Source: a virus | Virus record (IMG/VR): IMGVR_UViG_3300027749_000299 | Span: 1-34,769 of that record | Length of the DNA stretch: 34,769 bases | Reading direction: 5' to 3' (one strand) | Part shown: positions 1 through 10,700 of the stretch, piece after piece | Position numbering within the stretch: position 1 is the first letter of the stretch | Layout of the letters: each line of letters opens with the position of its first letter | Notes under the pieces: model-generated | Databases searched by the model: none | What the model was told of the DNA's origin: nothing | The model's input: only the letters and a program-made list of their open reading frames with translations | Position numbers and translations under genes: made by a program

Positions 1-126
1 CTCGTCAATCGTTGTTGATGAAGTTCCTGTTGCGTGGATAGTTGTACCAGTTGAGGCAGTTTGGACAACAGTTATTGGCTGGCCTTGTGATGAGGCTGAG
101 AGAAGTGTCTTTGTATATGTTGCCAT
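1..126 (-). CDS. Virion-associated protein, N-terminal part (cut by window edge)
   Basis: The first 42 codons of a minus-strand gene that runs off the left edge. The visible protein begins MATYTKTLLSASSQGQPITV and is rich in Thr and Ser, with alternating beta-type residues typical of small phage structural or decoration proteins. It starts eight bases after the stop of the collagen-like gene and has an AGGAA ribosome-binding site upstream, so it belongs to the same late operon. The family was not identified; a fibre-associated or head-decoration role is inferred from position only. Confidence 0.6.
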   Translation of the reverse strand, partial: MATYTKTLLSASSQGQPITVVQTASTGTTIHATGTSSTTIDE

Positions 127-134
127 TTATATTC

Positions 135-1560
<1,426 letters not shown>

Positions 1561-1561
<1 letters not shown>

Positions 1562-1854
1562 TATGAAGCCACCTGACGTAGCGCTGCTGCTGGCTCTAGG
1601 CCAGTAGTACCAGCAAGTGCATTACAGATACCGGCTATATCAAGCCATTTATCTGTAGGGGTTGAAGAGTTATAAATGGTATTTAAGATACTTACTGAAT
1701 CTGAATACACTCCATAGTTAACGCCTCTTCGATCTGCCCAATCTGCAGCAGCTCCTGATTCATCAACATATGCAGAAATATTGGGATAGGTGCCACCGTT
1801 GGCTAAACGATTTAACTCATCTACTAGGGTTGAACCATAAATTCCTAATGACAC
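1561..1854 (-). CDS. Hypothetical late-operon protein, 97 aa
   Basis: A 97-residue protein starting at a GTG preceded by a GAGGATCAG ribosome-binding site. The sequence is mixed helical, with an N-terminal segment (SLGIYGSTLVDELNRLANGG), a tryptophan-bearing centre and a C-terminal Ala/Leu-rich helix. No cysteines, membrane segments or known catalytic motifs are visible. It sits between small basic proteins and the BppU-like gene, which suggests a minor virion or assembly protein. The family was not recognised. Confidence 0.75.
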
Positions 1855-1869
1855 CTGATCCTCATTTCT

Positions 1870-2169
1870 TTATTTGTTTTTATTGCGAGCAGATATTGCT
1901 GCCGCTTTTTTCTTAGCATCTGCTTTACTAGATGCACCCCACGCTTGTAAAGATAAAAGCAAGCGGGTTGGTTCTCCATTTGGTTTACGTTCAGGTCCGG
2001 GATTACCTGCTGCGCGAGCAAGGTAACTTGCTCTACGTGGGTTATCACCAGATTTAACAGGTGGCTTTAAATTGCTACCTGCTGCCTTAGCACTAGCACG
2101 GCCTTTAGCATTAAGACCGCCTTTAGGGTTTTGTCCTTCTTTGCGTTGCCACGCTGGAGTCTTTGCCAT
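1870..2169 (-). CDS. Small basic protein, DUF6321-like
   Basis: A 99-residue, strongly basic protein. The arrangement AWQRKEGQNPKGGLNAKGR, then NPRRASYLARAAG, then LLLSLQAWGASSKADAKKKA is the one I recall for proteins annotated DUF6321 in phages; the family name is from memory and not verified here. There are no catalytic motifs. The charge suggests a nucleic-acid-associated or capsid-internal protein. It overlaps the preceding gene's stop by one base (TAATG), so it is part of a tightly coupled set of small basic proteins downstream of the capsid genes. Confidence 0.8.
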   Translation of the reverse strand: MAKTPAWQRKEGQNPKGGLNAKGRASAKAAGSNLKPPVKSGDNPRRASYLARAAGNPGPERKPNGEPTRLLLSLQAWGASSKADAKKKAAAISARNKNK

Positions 2170-2324
2170 TATTTTTTCTTTCTTGATGCTGCCGCATTAT
2201 CTACTAAATTTGGATAAGGTCTTCCTGCTGCTTTAGCACTGGCCTTAGCTTTAGTTTTTTGTGCGGGGGTTAATTTTGAAGAAGTTTTATTAGGATTCTT
2301 TTTATCCCAAAATTCTTTTTTCAT
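2169..2324 (-). CDS. Small lysine-rich protein, 51 aa
   Basis: Fifty-one codons starting MKKEFWDKKNPNKTSSKLT and ending in a lysine run. The middle (AKASAKAAGRPYPNL) resembles the Ala/Lys segment of the neighbouring DUF6321-like protein, hinting at common ancestry. Both ends share single bases with the flanking genes (TAATG at each junction), strong evidence for a real coupled gene. The function is unknown; nucleic-acid binding is suggested by charge alone. Confidence 0.8.
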   Translation of the reverse strand: MKKEFWDKKNPNKTSSKLTPAQKTKAKASAKAAGRPYPNLVDNAAASRKKK

Positions 2325-2512
2325 TACATACCTTTTTTCTGCTTCATTCCGCTAACCTTTTTTAAATTAGGGTTAGCTTTTACAGCAGCAGGTGAAGCCT
2401 TACGAGCACCAGCAGCAAGGATTGCTCCTGCGCGGTCTTTTGAGATTCCCTGCTTAGCAGCAATCTTGGCTTGAACTTTAGCAAACCCTGGGTGTTTTTT
2501 AGCAGCAGCCAT
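2324..2512 (-). CDS. Small basic Ala/Lys-rich protein, 62 aa
   Basis: Sixty-two residues, Ala/Lys-rich, with the arrangement HPGFAKVQAKIAAKQGISKD followed by RAGAILAAGARKASPAAVK. Short proteins with this HPGF...VQ..IA...G.S...AGAILA pattern are frequent in phages beside structural genes. It is probably helical and nucleic-acid binding (inferred). One-base overlaps link it to both neighbours. Confidence 0.8.
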   Translation of the reverse strand: MAAAKKHPGFAKVQAKIAAKQGISKDRAGAILAAGARKASPAAVKANPNLKKVSGMKQKKGM

Positions 2513-2616
2513 TATGCTTCGCTCACCTCTGTTGCTTCTCCAGCAACATCGTTCTTGCCTGCTCCTGTTTCAAGATCTTCATATGCTGCGTATCCGCAAC
2601 CACAGTTAGTACACAT
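2512..2616 (-). CDS. Tiny cysteine-motif acidic protein, 34 aa
   Basis: A 34-codon gene beginning MCTNCGCGYAAYEDLETGAG and ending EVSEA. Three cysteines in the first seven residues (C-x2-C-x-C) form a possible metal-binding knuckle, followed by an acidic tail. ATG and stop each share one base with the neighbouring genes, so it fits exactly into the coupled chain and would be lost by a minimum-length ORF filter. Function unknown. Confidence 0.7.
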   Translation of the reverse strand: MCTNCGCGYAAYEDLETGAGKNDVAGEATEVSEA

Positions 2617-2783
2617 TATTTACCTACTGTCTTTTTTCCTGCTGCAAACTTTGCAGTATTACCAGTTGTGCTTACAGCGAATGAACCGGCTGGTGCTGAT
2701 GCAGGAATCCCCATAGAGGAGCCTGAACCATAGCCCTTGTCATCGGTAGATTCAGCGCTACCCTTATTTGATGTATCTATCAT
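2616..2783 (-). CDS. Small Ser/Gly/Lys protein, 55 aa
   Basis: A 55-residue ORF (MIDTSNKGSAESTDDKGYGS...KKTVGK) with a disordered Ser/Gly/Asp first half and a basic C-terminus. An AAGGAG-type site lies upstream of the start (ACAAGGAGC). It resembles the other Lys-tailed short proteins in this operon, such as 13003-13140. Function unknown; a virion-internal or assembly role is a guess. Confidence 0.65.
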   Translation of the reverse strand: MIDTSNKGSAESTDDKGYGSGSSMGIPASAPAGSFAVSTTGNTAKFAAGKKTVGK

Positions 2784-2798
2784 TTTTGCTCCTTGTTG

Positions 2799-3053
2799 TT
2801 ATATTTTGTGTACATCGAACGCCACGCCCGTATCATTACTGAGACGAACAGCGGCATCAATATCTTTTTTACGTGTTGACGCTGGCTCGATACCTTGACG
2901 CAAAGCGTCATAGTAACTGCCTAATTCTTTATCGTGTGCCTTTGCAGTTTGTATACCATCTACTCGTAGAGATACTTGATTAACCTGTAGGTTTAATGCT
3001 TTACATCCAAAGCAATCTTCTTGTGGTTCTGGGTGATATTCCCAATGTTTCAT
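2799..3053 (-). CDS. Hypothetical 84-aa protein with CxxC
   Basis: Eighty-four residues starting MKHWEYHPEPQEDCFGCKAL. The N-terminal C-x2-C with nearby His and Trp looks like a half zinc-knuckle. The C-terminal half (RKKDIDAAVRLSNDTGVAF) is helical and charged. It begins immediately after the stop of the 108-residue gene. I have seen short proteins with the CFGCK pattern in other actinobacterial phages near capsid genes, but cannot name the family. Confidence 0.75.
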   Translation of the reverse strand: MKHWEYHPEPQEDCFGCKALNLQVNQVSLRVDGIQTAKAHDKELGSYYDALRQGIEPASTRKKDIDAAVRLSNDTGVAFDVHKI

Positions 3054-3380
3054 TTATGCCACCCGTGTTAGATAATCACTATAACCAGCATTGATCAAAA
3101 TTTGTGCTTGAGCATCTGTCAAAGTATATTCGTGACCACCTAGATAATAGGCATCAGCACTTGCTAGTGTGTCTTGATATGGATACAAAGTTGCTTCTAC
3201 TTGTGTGCCATTTACAATCAAAGTCATACCGCGAGCAATGTCGGTAATGAATGTTGGGATTGAACCAGTAAGGCTTCCGCCCTTTATTGGCTTACCCGCT
3301 AGGCGAGAGTATTTATCAGGCCAAGGTTGACCTGCTCCCCAGGTTTGGTTCTCCCAAGGTGTGATTAGTGTGTATGTCAT
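3054..3380 (-). CDS. Hypothetical protein following the capsid gene, 108 aa
   Basis: A 108-residue protein with a Trp/Pro-rich N-terminus (TLITPWENQTWGAGQPWPDK) and a C-terminal helix (LTDAQAQILINAGYSDYLTR). It starts 70 bases after the major capsid gene, with AAGGAGAACAA as a strong ribosome-binding site. The position suggests a capsid-associated, decoration or head-completion protein, but no family was recognised. Confidence 0.78.
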   Translation of the reverse strand: MTYTLITPWENQTWGAGQPWPDKYSRLAGKPIKGGSLTGSIPTFITDIARGMTLIVNGTQVEATLYPYQDTLASADAYYLGGHEYTLTDAQAQILINAGYSDYLTRVA

Positions 3381-3405
3381 TTGTTCTCCTTAGTGAACTT
3401 GCTGA

Positions 3406-3452
3406 TAGGTAGGAGTTGCCCCCTACCTACCCGTAAATCAACTAGGTTGATT
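3406..3452 (-). promoter_or_regulatory. Two hairpins after the capsid gene
   Basis: Two perfect inverted repeats lie in the short gap after the capsid gene: an 8-bp stem (TAGGTAGG 3406-3413 with CCTACCTA 3422-3429, 8-base loop) and a 7-bp stem (AATCAAC 3436-3442 with GTTGATT 3446-3452, 3-base loop) that reaches into the capsid stop codon. There is no T tract, so it is not a classic intrinsic terminator. mRNA 3'-end protection or attenuation, giving more capsid than downstream product, is a plausible role. Confidence 0.55.
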
Positions 3453-4380
3453 AACCGTTTGTTGCGGCAGTTTCGATACGGTAAAGTGCTGCTTGACGTA
3501 GGAGTGAGAATCCTCCGAAGTAGTACCAACCGATTGTATGGAAACGACGCAAGGCGTCAATTTGGGGTCCAATGACAGTTGAGATGTCTTGGCCCATCGC
3601 TTCAGCAAGTGCTTCACGTCCGGCAACAACTGCCTTGTAGACGTTTACAGAACCTGAGTTAGCTGCGTATGGAACGCGAGGTGTTTCTACAACGAACGCA
3701 CCTTCAATTACGCCAACTGCGCCAGCCACGAATGGTGTGCGGTCTACGTACTTTGATAGTTCCTGGAATCCACCGGTGCCTGTTTCAGCGCGAAGATCGG
3801 CTGTCTGGCGTGGGTGTAGGTAAGCAGCATATAATTCGCCGATACGAGGCAAAGCCTTGTTTGTGCGAAGTTCAGTTACTGCTGAACGAAGAAGTGAAAC
3901 AGTCATCTTCTGTGCAGAAGTAATGCTGTTAGTTGATGTTGCTGTACCTGCATAGAGAACGTTAGATCCTCCAGTAAGTACTGATGCAACTACAGAGTCA
4001 ATAGAATCTGCTGCGTTATAAGCGATGATGTCAGCAAGTGCTTGATCAACATCGTTAAAAGAAGTTAGGTTCAACTTCTTGGTTGTTGTTACGGCTGAGC
4101 CGTACTCGTTTAGTGTTACTGATACTTGTGTTGGGTTACCAAGAGCGATAGAAGATACATCTGATGCTTCTGTCAATGTTGAAGTAGCTTGCGCTAAATC
4201 AGAATAGATTGAGAATACAACTGATGAACCTGGCATCGCTTGTTGTACTGGCTTGACATCAGCCAACGAACGCATAACAGGGATTGAACGCAATGCCATA
4301 CGGACATATTGGTCATACGCTGTTTGTACGAGGTTGCTGATTGCCGAGGTGCCAGTAAGGGTTCCGCCTGGAATTGCCAT
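3451..4380 (-). CDS. Major capsid protein, N4-gp56 type
   Basis: A 309-residue protein beginning MAIPGGTLTGTSAISNLVQT and continuing AYDQYVRMALRSIPVMRSLA, then a strand-rich segment with TLTEASDVSSIALGNPTQVS. This is the arrangement of the N4-gp56 family of HK97-fold capsid proteins as I know it. The C-terminal part contains FHTIGWYYFGGFSLLRQAAL. Length and gene order (portal, internal proteins, scaffold, capsid) fit. It follows the scaffold by 24 bases and is followed by paired hairpins. It should be the most abundant virion protein. No proteolytic maturation signal was identified. Confidence 0.88.
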   Translation of the reverse strand: MAIPGGTLTGTSAISNLVQTAYDQYVRMALRSIPVMRSLADVKPVQQAMPGSSVVFSIYSDLAQATSTLTEASDVSSIALGNPTQVSVTLNEYGSAVTTTKKLNLTSFNDVDQALADIIAYNAADSIDSVVASVLTGGSNVLYAGTATSTNSITSAQKMTVSLLRSAVTELRTNKALPRIGELYAAYLHPRQTADLRAETGTGGFQELSKYVDRTPFVAGAVGVIEGAFVVETPRVPYAANSGSVNVYKAVVAGREALAEAMGQDISTVIGPQIDALRRFHTIGWYYFGGFSLLRQAALYRIETAATNG

Positions 4381-4404
4381 TTAGCTTGCCTTTCGGTTGT
4401 TGGA

Positions 4405-4881
4405 TTAGAGTCCAGAACTCCGCATAACCTCAGCTAATTGTTCAGGCGTTTCTGCATTTAGAAGTTTCTTCATAATGTCATCATTAGAATCAGCAGTGAT
4501 TCCATTGTTAACAGCTTGATTCATCTTCTTGTATGCAGCAGCCTGTGCTGGATCTACGTTATCCTGGTTTGATTCAGTGGATAATCCGAAAACATCGCTG
4601 TTATCGTCTAACCACTTAGACAAAGACTCCTCAGTTGGGTCTAGGTCCGATGGAATAAAAGAAGCAATCTTCTTATTTACTCCGCGAGCTTCGAGGACAT
4701 CCTTAATAGCTCGTTCTCTTTGTGCCTTTGAAAGATCACCCATCTTAGCTTGTAGCTCAGCGAGTTCTTTTTCCTTGGCTTTGTTTGCTTTACGCAACTG
4801 TTTGACGAGATCATTATTCGTACTTACAGAAGTATCTTCTGTGGTATCGAACTCATCGTCCTCGTAGTCGTAATTGGACAT
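4405..4881 (-). CDS. Capsid scaffolding protein
   Basis: A 158-residue acidic protein with a disordered acidic N-terminus (NYDYEDDEFDTTED), a central Lys/Glu coiled coil (residues roughly 30-60), and a charged C-terminal helix. These are the usual traits of phage scaffolds, and the gene lies directly before the capsid gene. I chose the ATG at 4881 because GGGAGATGG lies at good spacing before it; an in-frame ATG five codons upstream lacks such a site. Expected to guide procapsid assembly and leave the shell before packaging. Confidence 0.8.
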   Translation of the reverse strand: MSNYDYEDDEFDTTEDTSVSTNNDLVKQLRKANKAKEKELAELQAKMGDLSKAQRERAIKDVLEARGVNKKIASFIPSDLDPTEESLSKWLDDNSDVFGLSTESNQDNVDPAQAAAYKKMNQAVNNGITADSNDDIMKKLLNAETPEQLAEVMRSSGL

Positions 4882-4919
4882 TAGTCCATCTCCCATTCTG
4901 TTAGTTTGATCGCAGACCT

Positions 4920-4995
4920 CATATAGATTTGGGGATTTTCTATATGGCTTCTACTCCTGGTTTTAATTCACTCCTTAGTACCAGTCACTCTAAGG
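4920..4995 (-). promoter_or_regulatory. Paired hairpins in the leader of scaffold-capsid
   Basis: The 129-bp gap before the scaffold gene holds two perfect inverted repeats: CATATAGA (4920-4927) with TCTATATG (4939-4946), and CCTTAG (4973-4978) with CTAAGG (4990-4995). No T tract follows either on the minus strand. This is the only sizeable gap inside the structural operon, placed exactly before the most highly needed products, so an internal promoter with leader hairpins or an RNA-processing site is plausible. No clear -35/-10 pair was identified. Confidence 0.5.
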
Positions 4996-5010
4996 CAGGT
5001 CTATGTTTGT

Positions 5011-6231
5011 TTAGATGGAACCTGCGCCTGGGACGCCGATCATCATTGGGGATATTGCTCTATCGCGGCTAAGCGCGTTCTGGGCAACTCCTGCTGAACC
5101 AGAAAATGCTGCTTGTTCAAGCGAGGTTAATTTATTGCGTTGATTTGTAGCGCTAGTTTGTCCGGCTGTATTAAATACTTCCGCTGTCGCTTGATCTTGG
5201 CCATATGGTTGTTGCTTGTAAATATCAGATAACTGGCTACCGCGTTGTGCTAATTGGGCAACGGTTCCATAACCTTGTTGTGCTTGCGCTCCGGTGATTC
5301 CATAAGAAGCAAGTTGTTCTGCTTGAGCGCGACTATCAAATAGTCCTGCTGCTGCAGCAGCGCCACCGATTTCAGAAGCGGTTACTTTATTCTTGATTGC
5401 GTTAATAGCATTCTTAGGATCAAGGAAGTAAGCCATCATATCGCCGTTGGTAATATCAGGATAGTATTGCTTAAGAGCATTCATAACTTCTGGGTTAGCA
5501 TTCATTACTCGGTTTTGTGCTGTAGTAACTCGGTCTTCAAGTTCTACTGGGCTAACGTCATTAGAAAGAAGTTGATCAAACCCTGGTTGTTTACCAGTAG
5601 AATCTGGTGTGTAGTATGAAGCAGGCAGTCCATACTTACGCATAACATTTTGGTATTGATCTTCCAACCCAATATATGCCGCAGGGCTTAGGGCAGATAA
5701 TCCAGCAGCAATACGAGATTGGTTTGCGCTAAAACGTTTTTTATAAGCATCTGTATTTTGAAGAGCAAGAGCCATTGTTGGACCAGAAGCACCTTGCTGG
5801 ATCATTGCTTTTAATGGTTCTACCAAAGCACCAAGACCGTATTTCTGAAACTCAGCCAGCAATAAATCGTAAGCAGATTGTGATCCTGATGTATCTGGCA
5901 AAAGTTGTTGTTGTTGCGGTGCAGCATATCCTGGAACACCTAATGATGTAAATGCCTGACCAACAGATTGAGTAATTGGATCTGTGTTAGAATTGATTGC
6001 ATTTGTTTGTTGTTCAATACTAGTATTTGCTGCATTATTTACATCAGTAGCAGCAGCATTTGTTTTAATAATATCTGGCGCTGATTGCTGAAGACCTTTT
6101 ACTTGTGCTGCTAGTGCATCAGCAGCTTGTTGTGGTGAGACTTTAGCCGCTTTTACTGGTGTTGTTTTAGTTGAACCCACTGCATTAACAAATGGGTTAC
6201 CAGACATTGGATTATATGTAGTTGCCATCAT
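5011..6231 (-). CDS. Large Ala/Gln-rich virion protein (406 aa)
   Basis: A 406-residue protein, Ala/Gln/Asn-rich, mostly helical, with no membrane segments and no enzymatic motif seen. The N-terminus (ATTYNPMSGNPFVNAVGS) is probably disordered; residues from about 200 onwards form long helices (EDRVTTAQNRVMNANPEVMN, IGGAAAAAGLFDSRAQAEQL). The start directly abuts the upstream stop (tandem ATGATG). Together with the next two upstream genes it forms a block of large Ala/Gln-rich proteins between portal and scaffold, the usual place for internal or ejection proteins of short-tailed phages; that role is inference. Confidence 0.75.
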   Translation of the reverse strand: MMATTYNPMSGNPFVNAVGSTKTTPVKAAKVSPQQAADALAAQVKGLQQSAPDIIKTNAAATDVNNAANTSIEQQTNAINSNTDPITQSVGQAFTSLGVPGYAAPQQQQLLPDTSGSQSAYDLLLAEFQKYGLGALVEPLKAMIQQGASGPTMALALQNTDAYKKRFSANQSRIAAGLSALSPAAYIGLEDQYQNVMRKYGLPASYYTPDSTGKQPGFDQLLSNDVSPVELEDRVTTAQNRVMNANPEVMNALKQYYPDITNGDMMAYFLDPKNAINAIKNKVTASEIGGAAAAAGLFDSRAQAEQLASYGITGAQAQQGYGTVAQLAQRGSQLSDIYKQQPYGQDQATAEVFNTAGQTSATNQRNKLTSLEQAAFSGSAGVAQNALSRDRAISPMMIGVPGAGSI

Positions 6232-7686
6232 TTACCCCATAAACCCAAAGTCTTTTAAGACTTGTTGAATTGAATTAGAAACATCTGTCTTAGCGTTCTG
6301 TGTATATTGCCAACGGTTATCTTTGCGAAGAGCATTTTGATAATCATAAAGGCTCATTGGCTTATCGCTAGCAATAGCCATTTGAAGTGATGGATCTGTT
6401 AATGCTATTTGCTCTGCTGGTATTTCAAGAGTTGATTGCATATATTGCTTATATGGAGATAAAATAGTTCCAAGGTCGTTACCGGCAAGCAGTTGTTTAG
6501 CTATAGCATCTGGACGTCCAATAGAAGCCAAGTTACGGATTTCGTGTTGGATAGTTGCAGCATCTTCACCATTTTTAAGGCGGTTAGTCCAGCCATCAAT
6601 TTGACCCTGAGTTGCAACAATAGAATTATCTTTAGCTGTATTGAGAACACTCTCAAGAGTGGTTGCAACTTTGCCTTCTAATTTCTTTGTAAATTCTGGA
6701 TTTTTCTTAATAAGTGAATCTAAGAATCCTTGAGCATTTAACCCTTGAACTCTAGTAGTATTACCATTAGCGTCTGTAGTTACTTTATCAGGGTTTTTAC
6801 GTTGAGCATCGGTAAGTTGTTTAGTAAGACTAGAGATTTCCGCAGGGGTTGCATCCCGTTTTAAAAATTGTTGAAACTCGCTATTGATATAAAGGGCAGC
6901 ATCTGATGGGCTAAATACAGTTGTACCAGTTGTGGTACCACTTTTTGTTCCGCCAGTTCCACCAACACCGGGTTCTCCTGCTTTAGTTACAAGAAATTCT
7001 GCAAGGGATTGATTAAGACCAAGTTGGCTATTTCTTAACTGATTACCACTAATAGCACTTTGATATGCGGCAGCAAGAGCATCGCTATATTTGCCACTTT
7101 CAGGAACATTAAATCCAGCAGCCTTTAATTGTTTAGATAGAACAAGTCTATCTGAATCTTTCATTGAATAAATAAATTTTGCTGCGCCTGTTAATTCTTT
7201 GGCATAATCACGTGGGGCAATTTCATTGCCTTTACCACTAGGTTTTGTTTCAGGGGTTCCAGCCGCTGCACGTTCTTCGGCTGTTGGGGCAACTTCAGCC
7301 TTTCCACCTTTTACACTTACAGAAGTAGGAGAAGGTGCTTTAGCAAGAATTATATTTACATCTTCAATAGTTTTTTGATATGTTTTATCTGTATTCTTAT
7401 AATCTATTAATAATTTATCAAATTCTTTTTGCTCTGCTGGTCCAAGTTTATCTCCTCGACCAAGGCTAACAGCGTATGTAGTAAGTTTGTTTTCCATTTC
7501 TTTAATGGAGTCATACAAAGCATTTGCATAAGCAAGTTGGTTGGAAACTTGATCTTTAATATCTTTATTAGCCGTTTGAGATGCTCTAAGGGCAGCAGCA
7601 ATTTTGTCAGCTTTTGCTTGATCGGCTTTAGCCTTTTCACGTGCTGCTTTAGCATCGGCAATTAGCTTATCAACATCAAGTGCCAT
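6232..7686 (-). CDS. Coiled-coil virion protein (484 aa)
   Basis: A 484-residue protein. Residues 1-110 form a strong Lys/Ala/Asp coiled coil (DVDKLIADAKAAREKAKADQ), followed by a disordered Gly/Thr/Ser linker with GGTGGTKSGTTTGTT near residue 245 and then a mixed helical C-terminal half. AAGGAGGATGCTAA gives an excellent ribosome-binding site. No catalytic motif was found. Likely an internal or ejected virion component along with its two neighbours; the alternative is a tail-tube-associated protein. Confidence 0.75.
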   Translation of the reverse strand: MALDVDKLIADAKAAREKAKADQAKADKIAAALRASQTANKDIKDQVSNQLAYANALYDSIKEMENKLTTYAVSLGRGDKLGPAEQKEFDKLLIDYKNTDKTYQKTIEDVNIILAKAPSPTSVSVKGGKAEVAPTAEERAAAGTPETKPSGKGNEIAPRDYAKELTGAAKFIYSMKDSDRLVLSKQLKAAGFNVPESGKYSDALAAAYQSAISGNQLRNSQLGLNQSLAEFLVTKAGEPGVGGTGGTKSGTTTGTTVFSPSDAALYINSEFQQFLKRDATPAEISSLTKQLTDAQRKNPDKVTTDANGNTTRVQGLNAQGFLDSLIKKNPEFTKKLEGKVATTLESVLNTAKDNSIVATQGQIDGWTNRLKNGEDAATIQHEIRNLASIGRPDAIAKQLLAGNDLGTILSPYKQYMQSTLEIPAEQIALTDPSLQMAIASDKPMSLYDYQNALRKDNRWQYTQNAKTDVSNSIQQVLKDFGFMG

Positions 7687-7705
7687 TTAGCATCCTCCTT
7701 GTTAA

Positions 7706-10700
7706 TTATCGAAGTAGTGGTGCGAACATAGTATTAAAAGCAGCAAGTGTGCTTGGGTCACCTTGAGCAATATTTTGAATCTGTTGCTTAGCACCCATCT
7801 TCAAAGCATCTTTATATTGTTGTGAAAAATTGGAGCTAGGTTGATTAGCAAAGTCCCTATTAGTTACATACGCATCATATGCTGAAAGCATTTCCCTCAA
7901 CTTAGATTGTACATTTTGTTGAGTGGTTACAGTCTTATCATTAAGCATCAAGCGTAAGTCATTCAAAGCCTTTGTGCGCTGGATAGCAGTAGCACTACCG
8001 GTACCAAGTTGCTCTTGTAGTAATGGGCGAGCACCCTTGAACTCATCTGACCAAGCAGTCCATTGATCGCGGATCTGGCGCTTAGCAGCAGTATCAAGAG
8101 TAATAGACATTTGCTGATCAAACTTATCCTTCATATCATAATATGTTTGGATGTCCTTAGAAGATGCCACCTGACGAACAAAGTCTGTAAGAGTCTTGTT
8201 GGTCTTTAACCCAGCAGTTTGCAATAATTTGTATGCGTTGAAGTCAAACTTACCTGCCTGTGGAATCAGGTAGGCACCGCCTTCAGGGTACTTTTTTAAA
8301 ACATCTTGATTGTTCTTGATCCAGTCAGTAGCACTTGTTACCGCACGAACGTTAGCGTTAACAGTGCTTTCTGTTTCAGAAATTGTATAAGGCATTTCCT
8401 TTGGAAATAGTCTTAGCCATTCTTTAGTAGCCTTATCAATATCACCGTTGTATTGGTTGATAAGGTTGTTAAATACTTGCTTATAAGATACACGTTGGTT
8501 ATCTTTTACCCAGTTTGCCATATCAGACTTTAAGGTAACAGATGGAGTTGCTGGGGATATAAATCCCATAAGGAATCGAAGAGCAAGAACAGTCATTGTA
8601 GAACCCTGTAACTTGTTCTGATAGTCAGCAATTTCACCAGCAGACGGAGGAATTTCTTGTCCGGTCTTTGGATCAATCTTGACATCAAGTCCGTGACCAT
8701 TAGCCTCAAGGTAAGTTGCAGCTTTACGAGCAGCAGAAGCAAACTGAGAATTGCGCTCATCAGTGCTTAGCGCGGCTAGCAAACGGTTAACGTGACCTGG
8801 AAGAATGGCTGAGATCATTGGTTGATCTGGGCCATAGGTACCAGTTAAGTACTGTTCTAAGTCTTTAACCTGTGGAATGATGTTTCCAATAGCCTTGATT
8901 GGGACAGCAGCAACTGGTCCAGAGAATGTTGGGAACAAAGAATCTGGGTTTAAAGATGGGGTAATCATCTTTAATTGTGCGCCAAAATCAACTGGGATGC
9001 CAGTCTTAAATGCGTCCTTGACACCAAATGCTTTCAGCATTTTGTTCATAACATTATATACAGGAGTTAATCCTGGGTAGAAGAAGTATTGGTTACCAGC
9101 ATCATCTGTTTGTATAAAACCTGAGTGTGCTATACCTTCATAGGTAAGTGATGCTCGAGTAAGAGCCTCTGGGTTGTACTTAACCGTGCGGTAAACACGA
9201 CGATAGAAATCTTCAGTAGCGCGGTAGAACCGAGCAAAGTTAGTTATAGAGAAAGCAAGTTGGCTTCGTACTGCTGGGTTATCTACATAAGCAAGAATGC
9301 GTTGTTTAGCCATATCCTCAGATATAGATACTAAGTGTGCCTTAGCATATTCAGTTGCTTTGATTAAATCATCACCAGTTTTGCCAGTAGTCATCAAATC
9401 CATATAATGTTTGTCATAACCACTAGAGATCATATCTTTGCGGATACGAATCATTGCATCTAGTACTGCTGGTTCACGTGAGAAACGTGAGTTAGCCTCA
9501 CCCATATAATCCCAAGTGCGGTCAATAAGCCCTGCTGCTTGGTTAGAAGATTCAGAAACTGGTACAAGTGTTGGACCGTGTACAAATTTAGGAGCAAGAT
9601 CAGTTGTATTAGGCAAATCAGATAAACGAAGATCTGCTGTTGAAACTACACGGTTGCCTGACTTATCAAGTTTAGCAATTTTATTCCATAGATCCGTATT
9701 AAGAGTTCCGTCTGCCTTTGAGTAAAGGTTCTGTACTGCTTGGAAAGCACGCTCTGCGTGCTGTTGGGATGTAACACCCTTAGCAGACATTGATTGGAAA
9801 CGATTGCGAAGAACAGTTGGAAGTTCATCAAGATACTTAGTCATTTCAGCAACAGCAACTTCGGGCTTATCTAAATTCTTTACTGCAATCTTTGCCAAGT
9901 AATCATTAGATGTAATACCAAGTTGAACTAACCAAGAAATACGAGACTGCTTATTAGCTACTGGGTTAAAATCTGTATAGGCTTGGCCACCTGTAGAGGC
10001 TTTGTATTTAACGCCATCAACTTCAATAGCACCCATTTTGCCAAACCGAGATATATCATTAGATGTATTTAGGTATTGATCTCCACCACGAAGGGCATTC
10101 TTTCCGCCTTCTGATACAGCCTTGAGAGTGTCATTCAAGTTTCCATAGTTAGCAATTTCAGAAAGAATCTGGGTTGCTTCTGGATCTAACTTAGAAACAA
10201 TACTATCGTTAAGTACGGCTTCAGCCATTACCTTACGTGCGGCATCAGGTGAACCTGACTCAACAGCATTTGAAATCTTTTGAGCGTATTCTTTAGTTTG
10301 ATTACGTGATACTAATTTTTGAATAAAACCAAGGTTGCCTTGTGCCTGTGCTTGACGGATCTTAGTTGAAAGGAAACGACCTTTAACAATTCCCCAAGTT
10401 GAATCACCGGCAGCAGCGTGCATCATTAGATCTTCTGCAGCGTTACGCACTGGAAATTTAGGTCCAGCAAGTGTACCGATAACCCAAAAGTCGGTCATCT
10501 TACGTGACCATTGACGGTAGTTCTGTCCAAACATACGTGAGTAAAGAGCATCTAGTGCTGGCAACTTACTCAGGTCTTGAATAGATGGAACTGCCATTGC
10601 TGGAGAAAGTTGGTATGGGAACAAAGCAAGCTGTTCACCATCAAAGGATGCAGGGTTATCACGGATAACTTTTGACACACCGTTTTCATCTGTAACAGTA

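Noticed and set aside
1-126. Closure of the window into a circle
   Set aside because: Joining base 1 to base 34769 puts the left-edge gene in a different frame from the right-edge gene end, and no terminal repeat is visible, so direct circularity at these ends is not supported.
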